Source: Gemmatimonadaceae bacterium
GTDB lineage: Bacteria; Gemmatimonadota; Gemmatimonadetes; Gemmatimonadales; Gemmatimonadaceae
DNA length: 49,018 bases
Direction: 5' to 3'
Assembly: GCA_036273715.1 (NCBI GenBank)
Contig: DASUHB010000025.1
Location: 1 to 49,018 of the forward strand
The position numbers and the translations under genes were made by a program. Below are positions 28,745 to 36,006 of this stretch, in pieces. How positions within the stretch are numbered: position 1 is the first letter of the stretch; each line of letters begins with the position of its first letter. Under the pieces are notes generated by a model that was given only the letters and a program-made list of their open reading frames with translations, searched no databases and had not been told where the DNA came from.

Positions 28745-29526
28745 TCGCGTTCCGCGACGTGGTGGTGCGGTATCCGCGCGCGGCGCAGCCGGCGGTGGAC
28801 GGCGTGTCGTTCGAGGCGCGCCGCGGCGCCATCACGGCGCTGGTCGGGCCCAACGGCAGCGGCAAGAGCACGCTCGTGGGCGCGCTGCTCCGGCTGCAGC
28901 CCCACGACTCGGGGGCGATCGCGATCGACGCCGTGGCGCTCGGCGACATGGACCGGCGGGCGTTCGCGCGGGCGGTGGCGGTGGTGACGCAGCGGGAGGC
29001 GCTCGTGTTTCCGCTGCCGGTGCGGGAGTACGTCGCGTTAGGCAGGTACCCGCATGAGGGCGCGTGGCGCGCCGCCGGCCCGGCCGATGACGCGGCCGTC
29101 GGCCGCGCCATCGGCCTGGCCGGCGTCGAGCCGTTGGCCGATCGCCGCACCCACGAGCTCTCGGGCGGCGAGTGGCAGCGCGTGCGCATCGCGCGCGCGC
29201 TCGCCCAGGGCGGCGACGCGCTCGTGCTCGACGAGCCCACGACGTTCCTCGACATCGCGCACGAGATGGCGATGTTCGAATTGTTCTCGCGCCTCGCCCG
29301 CGAAGGCATGGCCATTCTGCTCGTGAGCCACCAGCTCAACCTCGTGGCGCGGTTCGCCGACGCGATGGTGCTGCTCGACCGCGGCCGCGTCGCCGCCGCC
29401 GGTCCGCCTGCGGCGGTGATGCAGGCCGCGGTGCTCGAGCCGGTCTACGATTGGCCGCTCGTCGTCACGCACGACCCGGCGGTAGGCGCGCCGGCGCTCC
29501 TTCCCCTTCGCGGCCGCGCCCCGTGA
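28741..29526 (+). CDS. btuD: Cobalamin ABC transporter ATP-binding protein
   Basis: A 261-residue ABC ATPase. Walker A is GPNGSGKST, the Q-loop VVTQRE, the ABC signature LSGGEWQRVRIARAL, Walker B ALVLDEPTTFLD and the switch histidine LVSHQLN, all intact. It powers BtuC-BtuF uptake of cobalamin across the inner membrane. Iron-siderophore importers are close relatives, but the riboswitch and the btuB-like neighbour favour B12. Confidence 0.93.
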   Translation: MIAFRDVVVRYPRAAQPAVDGVSFEARRGAITALVGPNGSGKSTLVGALLRLQPHDSGAIAIDAVALGDMDRRAFARAVAVVTQREALVFPLPVREYVALGRYPHEGAWRAAGPADDAAVGRAIGLAGVEPLADRRTHELSGGEWQRVRIARALAQGGDALVLDEPTTFLDIAHEMAMFELFSRLAREGMAILLVSHQLNLVARFADAMVLLDRGRVAAAGPPAAVMQAAVLEPVYDWPLVVTHDPAVGAPALLPLRGRAP

Positions 29527-29564
29527 GCGGCCGCCGCATTTCACGTTCGCCGAGGATTCCGTCC

Positions 29565-31502
29565 GTGCGATTCGCCCCATTGCTCGCGACCCCGCTGGCA
29601 TGCGCCGCGCTGTCGTCCGTTAGTCACGCCCAACAGACCTCGCCGGACACGGCGGTCCTCGCCCCGGTGGTGGTGACCGCCACGCGCGTCGACGTGACCC
29701 CCGTCGCGCCGCTGGCGAGCACGACCGTCCTCACCGGCGCCGAGCTCCGCGCGCAAGGTATCTCGACGCTCGGCGATGCGCTCGCTTCCGTGCCCGGCGT
29801 GTTCGCGCCGCAGAGCGGCTCGTACGGCTCGCAGACGTCGCTCTTTCTGCGCGGCGGCGAGAGCGACTACACCGAGGTGCTTGTCGACGGCGTCCCGGTG
29901 AACGATCCCGGCGGCTTCCTCGACCTCGCCAACCTGACGACGGACAACATCGACCGGATCGAAATCGTGCGCGGCCCGACGAGCGTGCTCTACGGCTCCA
30001 ACGCGGTCACGGGCGTCATCCAGATTTTCACGCGGTCGGGGCAGGGGCCCGACCGGTTCACGTTAGGCGTGGACGGCGGCACCTACGGGACGTCCAACGC
30101 GAGCGTGTCCTACGCCGGCGGCTCGGACAAGATCAGCGGCTCGGCCTCCGTCGCGCGGCACCGCACCGATGGGATTTACGCGTTCAACAGCCAGAGCCGC
30201 AACGACATCTACAGCGGCGCGCTCCGCCTGGCGCCCGACGCGGCAACGTCGCTGCAGCTCGTCCTCCGCGACGAGGACGCCGGCGCGCACATCCCGACCG
30301 ATTTTTCCGGCGCCGTGGACGACAGCACCCAGTTCCACCTCGAGCGGCGGCTCCTGGCGTCGCTGGACGCGGATCGCCGCATCACCAACCGCCTAACGGC
30401 GCACGCCCTGTTCGCGGCCAGCGACGAGCACGAGCAGTCGGCGCAGATTCCCGACACGCCCGGCGCCGAATGCGATCTGTGCTACGATTCGCGCGCCGGC
30501 ATCTACCGCCGCTCGGTGGACGGCCGCCTCGACTTCACCGCCGCGCCGTGGGCAGCGCTCGCCGCCGGCGCCACGGCCGAGCAGCAGCGCGCGCGCGAAT
30601 CGGGCGCCGGCCCGCTGCAGCGCACGCTCCACGCCTACTACGCCCAAGCGTTAGGCAACGTCGGCAAGGCGTTTTCGTACACCGCCGGCGTGCGCGCCGA
30701 CGACAACAGCCAGTTCGGCACGTTCACCACGTATCGTCTCGCCGCCGGCTACGTGCTCCTGCCCGGCACGAGCCTCCACGCCTCGATCGGCAACGCGTTC
30801 AAGGAGCCGACGTTCGATCAGACGTCGTCGACGCTGTCCTTCGCGCGCGGAAACCCCGACCTGAAGCCCGAGCGGGCGCAAAGCTGGGAAGCCGGTGTGG
30901 CGCAGGATGTCGCGCACGGCGCGCTCGCCATCTCGGCGACGTATTTCGCCCAACGCTTCCGCGACATCATCCAGTACGACGGCGCGCCGCCTGACACGTC
31001 GCTGCCCAACTATTTCAACCTCACGTCCGCGATCGCGGATGGCCTCGAGTTGAGCGCGCGCACGGCGTCATGGCGCGGGCTCTCGCTCGCGGGCACCTAC
31101 ACCTGGCAGCACACCCGCGTCACCGACGCCGGCATCAATGGTGGCCCCACCGCCGAGTTCGTCGACGGCCAGCGGCTCCAGCGCCGCCCGACCAATCTCG
31201 CCAGTGCGACACTGGCCTATCGTCCGTCGCCGCGCGCCGCGCTCTTCGCCACCGCCGGCTACGTGGGCAACCGCGTGGACGTCGACTTCTTGAACTCGGT
31301 GCGCGTCGAGGCGCCATCGTACACGCTCTGGAATCTCGCCGGCGAGTTGACGATCATGGACGCGCACGGCGCGACGCCCGGCCTCACGTTCACGACGCGG
31401 ATCGCGAATGTGTTTGGCACGCGCTACGCTCCGATCTTCGGCTTCCGCGCACCAGGCATGGCGCTCGACGTCGGATTCCGCCTAACAGCCGGACACGACT
31501 GA
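29565..31502 (+). CDS. btuB: TonB-dependent cobalamin receptor
   Basis: An outer-membrane receptor of 645 residues. The signal peptide ends near SVSHAQQ; a TonB-box-like APVVVTATR follows; the plug shows LGDALASVPGVFAPQSG and IERIEIVRGP-like IDRIEIVRGPTSVLYGSNA; the rest is barrel. The GTG at 29565 is chosen (weak GAGG before it); a GTG at 29523 overlapping the btuD stop is an alternative. The C-terminus is odd: after the expected last strand (VGFRLT) it reads AGHD instead of an aromatic residue, and those codons belong to repeat locus D. Confidence 0.9.
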   Translation: MRFAPLLATPLACAALSSVSHAQQTSPDTAVLAPVVVTATRVDVTPVAPLASTTVLTGAELRAQGISTLGDALASVPGVFAPQSGSYGSQTSLFLRGGESDYTEVLVDGVPVNDPGGFLDLANLTTDNIDRIEIVRGPTSVLYGSNAVTGVIQIFTRSGQGPDRFTLGVDGGTYGTSNASVSYAGGSDKISGSASVARHRTDGIYAFNSQSRNDIYSGALRLAPDAATSLQLVLRDEDAGAHIPTDFSGAVDDSTQFHLERRLLASLDADRRITNRLTAHALFAASDEHEQSAQIPDTPGAECDLCYDSRAGIYRRSVDGRLDFTAAPWAALAAGATAEQQRARESGAGPLQRTLHAYYAQALGNVGKAFSYTAGVRADDNSQFGTFTTYRLAAGYVLLPGTSLHASIGNAFKEPTFDQTSSTLSFARGNPDLKPERAQSWEAGVAQDVAHGALAISATYFAQRFRDIIQYDGAPPDTSLPNYFNLTSAIADGLELSARTASWRGLSLAGTYTWQHTRVTDAGINGGPTAEFVDGQRLQRRPTNLASATLAYRPSPRAALFATAGYVGNRVDVDFLNSVRVEAPSYTLWNLAGELTIMDAHGATPGLTFTTRIANVFGTRYAPIFGFRAPGMALDVGFRLTAGHD

Positions 31503-31644
31503 AGGCGGACAACAGGCGGACAACAGGCGGACAAATCCGACAGGCGGACAAAACGGACAAATCCGGACAATGCCGGATTCACAGCGTAAGGCGACAGGCG
31601 GACAACTCCGGACAATGCCGGAGTACAGCGTAAGGCGGATAAGG
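31487..31644. repeat. GTCCGGC-type array, locus D, left arm
   Basis: Starts inside the last codons of btuB and includes its stop codon. Units are GGCGGACAAC, GGCGGACAAA and CCGGACAATG. A 45-base higher-order repeat is seen: TCCGGACAATGCCGGA occurs at 31562 and again at 31607. It is the inverted partner of 31736-31860. Confidence 0.87.
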
Positions 31645-31735
31645 CACGCACGAAAGTAGAGACGAAAGGAGGTTGAGGAATTTAGTTCTCCTAGCTCGTA
31701 CGAGCGTTATCGGGCTTCGTCTGCCCTCCGCGCTT

Positions 31736-31860
31736 GCTGTTATCCGGCATTGTCCGGCTTTGTCCGTTTTGTCCGCCTGTCGCCGTTACTCCGGCATTGT
31801 CCGGCTTTGTCCGCCTGTCGGTTTTGTCCGTCTGTCGGCTTTGTCCGGTCTTCTCCGACT
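31736..31860. repeat. GTCCGGC-type array, locus D, right arm
   Basis: Units TCCGGCATTGTCCGGCTTTG and TGTCCGCCTGTCG, inverted relative to the left arm with the same locus-specific variants (GGCATT, and CGCCGTTACTCC against GGAGTACAGCG). It ends 13 bases before the recO ATG. The 91-base core between the arms has a strong Shine-Dalgarno-like AAAGGAGGT (31665) and a 12-base palindrome GCTCGTACGAGC (31694). Confidence 0.87.
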
Positions 31861-31873
31861 GGTAGGTTTCTGG

Positions 31874-32641
31874 ATGCTCCTTACGACGGAGGCAATCGTC
31901 CTCCACTGCTTCGACTACTCCGAAACCTCCGTCATCGTCCGCCTGTTGACGCGCGACGCCGGCGTGCAGTCCGCCATGGCCCGGGGCGCCCGGCGCGCCA
32001 AGAGCCGCTTCGGCACCGCCCTCGACCTCTTCGCGCAGGGCGCGGCGCAGATCCACCTGAAGCAGGGCAGGGAGCTCCAGACCCTTGGCGCGTTCGAAAT
32101 CGTGAACGCACGCGCCGAAATCGGCAATGACCTCGGACGATTTGCCAGCGCCTCGGCGCTCGTCGAGCTCGTGCTGCGGTTCGGCGCGGCCGATGAGACC
32201 AACGAAGAGATGTTCGACGCGCTCGCCGACGCGCTCGATCAGGTCGCCGCGTCGGACGCTGCCCGTGCGGGCGAGGCCGGTCTGGCCGGCGCGTGGCGGC
32301 TCGTGTCCCAGCTCGGCTTCGCGCCGTCGCTCGACGCGTGCGCGCTCTGCCACGACGAGTTAGGCCAGGACGCGCCGGCGCCGTTCAGCCACGCCGCCGG
32401 CGGCGTGTTGTGCGTGCGCTGCGCCGGGCGCCACCCCGGTTCGCGCGCGCTGCCGCCTAACGCACGGGCGGCCATCGGCGCATGGTGCGACACCGGCAGC
32501 AGCGCGTCAGCGCCGCTCGTGCCGCGCGAGCTGCGCGCGCACCAGCGCCTGCTGCGCGAATTCCTGCACCACCACGTCGCCGACGGACGCGCCCTCAACG
32601 CTTTCGACGTGTGGGAGCTCGGCGCCTGGAGCACGGCGTGA
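31874..32641 (+). CDS. recO: DNA repair protein RecO
   Basis: A 255-residue RecFOR-pathway protein that anneals strands and helps load RecA on SSB-coated DNA. LLTTEAIVLHCFDYSETSVI is the OB-fold start; GALDLF-like GTALDLFAQGAAQIHLK and LRFGAADETNEEMFDAL follow. A zinc-finger-like ACALCHDEL ... LCVRCAGR is near residue 160. The ATG is chosen from the conserved N-terminus; the open frame upstream is array sequence. The stop overlaps the selB GTG. Confidence 0.92.
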   Translation: MLLTTEAIVLHCFDYSETSVIVRLLTRDAGVQSAMARGARRAKSRFGTALDLFAQGAAQIHLKQGRELQTLGAFEIVNARAEIGNDLGRFASASALVELVLRFGAADETNEEMFDALADALDQVAASDAARAGEAGLAGAWRLVSQLGFAPSLDACALCHDELGQDAPAPFSHAAGGVLCVRCAGRHPGSRALPPNARAAIGAWCDTGSSASAPLVPRELRAHQRLLREFLHHHVADGRALNAFDVWELGAWSTA

Positions 32642-34533
32642 TTCTCGGCACCGCCGGCCACGTCGACCACGGGAAGACCGCCCTGGTCAAAGCGCTCACC
32701 GGCGTCGACACCGACCGCCTCGCCGAAGAAAAGCGGCGCGGCATCACCATCGATCTGGGATTCGCGCCGCTCGACCTCGGCGCCCACGGGGTGTTAGGCG
32801 TCGTCGACGTCCCGGGCCACGAGGCCTTCGTGCGCAACATGCTCGCCGGCGCCACGGGCGTCGACCTCGTGCTCCTCGTCATCGCCGCCGACGAAGGCGT
32901 GATGCCGCAGACCCGCGAGCACCTGGCCATCCTCGACATCCTCGGCGTCAAAGGCGGCGTGATCGCGCTCACCAAGTGCGACTTGGTCGACGACGACTGG
33001 CTCGCGCTCGTGCGCGACGATGTGCTAACGCTGGTTGCCGGCACCGCGCTCGACGGCACGCCGATGGTCGAAACGTCGGTCGTCTCCGGCCGCGGATTGG
33101 ACGTCCTCCGGTCGACCCTCGCGGCAGCGGTGCGCGCCCTGCCGGCGCGCGATGCCGCCGACCTGTTCCGCCTGCCCGTCGACCGCGCGTTCAGCGTGCG
33201 CGGCACCGGCACCGTGGTCACCGGAACGGTGTGGAGCGGGCGCCTAACGCGAGATGCGGCCGTGCGCGTCTTGCCCGGCGGGGCGGCCGCCCGCGTGCGG
33301 AACATCGAGTCCCACGGCGCGGCAGTCGAGGCGGCGCTGCCCGGCACCCGCGCCGCCATCGCGCTCGCCGCCCTGGGCGTGGCGGAGTTAGGCAGAGGCA
33401 GCGTCCTCGTGTCGGACGATGCATGGCTGGCGTCCACCGTGCTGCTCGCCGACGTGGCGCTGCTGCCCGATGCGCCGCGCGCACTCGGGCCCCGCACCAC
33501 CGTCCGGTTCCACCTGGGCACGGTCGAAGTCGGCGCGCGCATCGTCGCCCCGGGCGGCGCGCTCGCGCCCGGAGCACGCAAACACGCGCGCGTCATCCTC
33601 GATGCGCCAGTCGTCGGTCGAGCCGGCGACCGCTTCGTACTCCGCAGCGCGTCGCCGCTCACCACCATCGGCGGCGGCGTGATCGACGACCCGTCACCGC
33701 CGCAGCGCCGAGCGCGCCCGTGGACCGTTGATGCCGCGACGCCGGCCCAGCGCCTGGACGAAGTGCTGCGGCACGCCGGCCCGTTAGGCGTCCTCGTATC
33801 GACCCTTCCCGTCCGCGTCGGCGCACACCCGGCCGACGTCGAAGCGCTGGCCACCGCCGCCGGCGACGCGCGACGCATGGGCGACGTCCTCTACGCCGCC
33901 CCGATCGTGACGGCGCTCGAGCAGCGCTTCGCGTCGCTCGTCGACGACCACCACGCCAGGTTTCCGCTCGATCCCGGCGCGCCGCTGCAATCCGTCCGCG
34001 CACAAACCACCGCCAATCAGGCCCTCGCCGACCTCATCGTTTCGACGCTGCTCGGCCGACACCAGGTAGACGTCTCCAGCGGCCTCGTGATGCGCCACGG
34101 CTGGACGCCCACCCTCGATCAACACGCGCAAACGACACTCGACGACATCGCGCGCGCCCTCGACCAGGCCGATCGCGAACCACCATCGGTGGACGAGCTC
34201 GCCCAAAAGTTCGGGCCCGACAGCATGTCTGTCCTCAAGCTGCTCGAACGCCAAGGACGCGTCGTCCAGGTCGCACCCGATCGCTACTACGCAGCCCCAG
34301 CCCTCGATCGACTCGAAGCGGTGCTCCGATCGGCGTTGGCCGACGGCAAAGATAAATCCCCGTCCGAGCTGCGCGATGCCCTCGGCGTCTCGCGAAAATA
34401 TCTCATCCCGCTGCTCGAATACGCCGATCGCACCGGTCTCACACAGCGACGAGCGACGGGTCGAGTCCTCGGCCCCCGCACTCCGGCAGGGCCGCGCGTA
34501 AGTCCAGAGCGAGAGGGCATTCGCCTTTCTTGA
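32638..34533 (+). CDS. selB: Selenocysteine-specific translation elongation factor
   Basis: SelB, 631 residues: GTPase with GTAGHVDHGKTALVKALTG (G1), RGITIDLGFAPL (G2), DVPGHEAFVRNMLAGA (G3) and TKCDLVD (G4), then EF-Tu-like domains 2 and 3, then winged-helix repeats in the last 250 residues (ALGVSRKYLIPLLEYADRTG) that bind the SECIS hairpin of selenoprotein mRNA. This means the genome probably also has selA, selC and selD, none of which lie in this window. The GTG start overlaps the recO stop. Domain order and length are normal. Confidence 0.95.
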   Translation: MILGTAGHVDHGKTALVKALTGVDTDRLAEEKRRGITIDLGFAPLDLGAHGVLGVVDVPGHEAFVRNMLAGATGVDLVLLVIAADEGVMPQTREHLAILDILGVKGGVIALTKCDLVDDDWLALVRDDVLTLVAGTALDGTPMVETSVVSGRGLDVLRSTLAAAVRALPARDAADLFRLPVDRAFSVRGTGTVVTGTVWSGRLTRDAAVRVLPGGAAARVRNIESHGAAVEAALPGTRAAIALAALGVAELGRGSVLVSDDAWLASTVLLADVALLPDAPRALGPRTTVRFHLGTVEVGARIVAPGGALAPGARKHARVILDAPVVGRAGDRFVLRSASPLTTIGGGVIDDPSPPQRRARPWTVDAATPAQRLDEVLRHAGPLGVLVSTLPVRVGAHPADVEALATAAGDARRMGDVLYAAPIVTALEQRFASLVDDHHARFPLDPGAPLQSVRAQTTANQALADLIVSTLLGRHQVDVSSGLVMRHGWTPTLDQHAQTTLDDIARALDQADREPPSVDELAQKFGPDSMSVLKLLERQGRVVQVAPDRYYAAPALDRLEAVLRSALADGKDKSPSELRDALGVSRKYLIPLLEYADRTGLTQRRATGRVLGPRTPAGPRVSPEREGIRLS

Positions 34534-34558
34534 CACTGCCTTACAGGCGGCCTATGTT
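34530..34558 (+). promoter_or_regulatory. Sigma-70-type promoter TTGACA-N17-TATGTT
   Basis: A perfect -35 (TTGACA, 34530-34535), a 17-base spacer and a -10 TATGTT (34553-34558) lie across the selB stop codon. It would drive the small FlgD-Ig-type gene that starts at 34639, giving a leader of about 75 bases. Consensus-like promoters are rare in this GC-rich window. Confidence 0.65.
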
Positions 34559-34638
34559 CGCCGGCGGTTCGCACGTTGGTACAACCACTGGCAGGAGTGT
34601 CCCCACAGGCTTTCTTTATCGTCAGTCGGAGAAGGCAC

Positions 34639-35136
34639 ATGAAGCACCGCTGGGCAGCGCTGCTTACCGTGCTTGCCCTAGGCACGCTCGTGCCGACTTC
34701 GGCGGCGGCGCAGGGGACCACAATCTCCCCTCCTACCGCTGGCGAGCGAAACCCCGGGGTGCAGCTCGGGCAGAACTTCCCGAACCCCTTCAATCCGGCC
34801 ACGGTCATCCCTTTCACCATCGGAGATCCACCTACCTGCTCGAAAGACGCAGGCCGGCAGCACCGTGTGTCCTTGCGGATTTACAACGTACTTGCACAAT
34901 TGGTCGGGATTCCGGTCCTGCAAGGCACCACCGGATCCAGTGCTGGAGGAGGTTCGACAAGCAATACCGATAGTGGCCGACCCGTGGTGAACGTCACGCT
35001 AACTTGCGGATCGTACACCGCGTTCTGGAACGGCAACTACATGAACACAGCTCGTCAGGTGCCGTCCGGTGTCTACATCTACGTCATCGAATTCGACGGC
35101 CACACACTCGGCAGAAAAATGATTGTGCTGAGATGA
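34639..35136 (+). CDS. Small secreted protein with FlgD-Ig / sorting-type domain
   Basis: 165 residues: a signal peptide to SAAAQG, then GVQLGQNFPNPFNPATVIPF, the hallmark opening of the FlgD-Ig-like/type IX sorting-type domain, and VPSGVYIYVIEFDGHTLGRKMIVLR, its standard end. Normally this domain is a short C-terminal tail of a large exported protein; here it makes up nearly the whole protein, with an inserted Gly/Ser-rich loop in the middle. Four cysteines are possible disulphide partners. ATG with GGAGAAGG upstream. Base composition is less GC-rich than the neighbours. Confidence 0.75.
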   Translation: MKHRWAALLTVLALGTLVPTSAAAQGTTISPPTAGERNPGVQLGQNFPNPFNPATVIPFTIGDPPTCSKDAGRQHRVSLRIYNVLAQLVGIPVLQGTTGSSAGGGSTSNTDSGRPVVNVTLTCGSYTAFWNGNYMNTARQVPSGVYIYVIEFDGHTLGRKMIVLR

Positions 35137-35284
35137 AATTGATCCTGATCCACTGAGCCCGGCCGGTTTTGTGCGGGCGCTCGAAGCGCGGTGCCGACAC
35201 CCAGTCGTCGCCGCGCTTCTGCTTCAGAAGAGGCCTGCGGCTGAGTACGCGACACTCACGCGGCTCATCACCCAGCGAAATGGA

Positions 35285-35671
35285 TCAGGGCCTCGACGGC
35301 GTGGCGATGTGCTGCGGCGCCTGCGGTGTCGTCGCCCGCCTGATCGGCTTGTATCCGCCCGGCGTCCTTGCGTTGCTGATCGCCGTCCAGACCCGCTCCG
35401 CTCGGGCAGGATCGTACGCCATTGCCCGGGCCGCTTGCACCAACTCACCGGTCGTCAGCCCATGACGCCGAAGAATGATGCGCCTCGTCGAATCGCGCAT
35501 GAGACTGTCCAACGTCGTGTCGCCCTGCAGCCGCTGCAACTCGACCATCGTTCTCACAAACGTCGAGTCATCCACGGAAGAGGTCGGCATCTTCGCACCC
35601 GGACAGCCGATGCACGCGACCATCGTGATCGACAAGAGAAACGCCAAGCGACGCGCAATCATTGGCTGCAA
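35285..35671 (-). CDS. Small predicted lipoprotein, unknown function
   Basis: 128 residues on the minus strand. A hydrophobic N-terminus RRLAFLLSITMVACIGC contains a lipobox-like cysteine. The mature part is helical and charged (FVRTMVELQRLQGDTTLDSL, IILRRHGLTTGELVQAARAM), reminiscent of small DUF4296-type lipoproteins, but I cannot assign a family firmly. ATG at 35662 is an alternative start. Convergent with the FlgD-Ig-type gene, in the same less GC-rich patch. Confidence 0.6.
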   Translation of the reverse strand: MQPMIARRLAFLLSITMVACIGCPGAKMPTSSVDDSTFVRTMVELQRLQGDTTLDSLMRDSTRRIILRRHGLTTGELVQAARAMAYDPARAERVWTAISNARTPGGYKPIRRATTPQAPQHIATPSRP

Positions 35672-36006
35672 CGCTACCGAGTTGCCTCACCACACGTCAA
35701 CGGCTCCCGCTGTTCCTCGGTCCTCACGACCCACACATGCCGCCGGCACCAATGCAGTAGGGCGCCAGCGATACGCCGCGACTCGAAATGTGCGAGCGAA
35801 AGTATAGGGGGGTACCCTATAGCCGGATTGCGCCCTCGCCCGCGAGACACTATGTGGATAATGTGTTGACTGCGCCTATGCCGCTGTCGCCATGCCGTCG
35901 CCAAATCCGCCGAAATGGCACATGGATATGGTATAAACGTTGCTTTCTGCGTGTGCACAATAACTTAGGCTAAATCTGTTAAAGCACTTTATCAGGTATC
36001 CAAGCG
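35672..36006. other. Divergent intergenic region before clpB
   Basis: 335 bases, AT-richer than the window average, between a minus-strand lipoprotein gene and clpB, so promoters for both are expected here. It holds an inverted repeat TATAGGG-N5-CCCTATA (35803-35821), an isolated TTGACT (35866), a GATAAT (35857) and a TATAAA (35932), but no well-spaced promoter pair. I see neither a CIRCE nor a HAIR operator, the usual heat-shock repressor sites. Confidence 0.5.

Noticed and set aside
32638-34533. In-frame UGA selenocysteine codons in neighbouring genes
   Set aside because: All stop codons I checked sit at normal family ends; no Cys-to-U position is suggested in this window.
35672-36006. CIRCE or HAIR heat-shock operator before clpB
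   Set aside because: Neither the TTAGCACTC-type nor the CTTGAGT-type inverted repeat is present.
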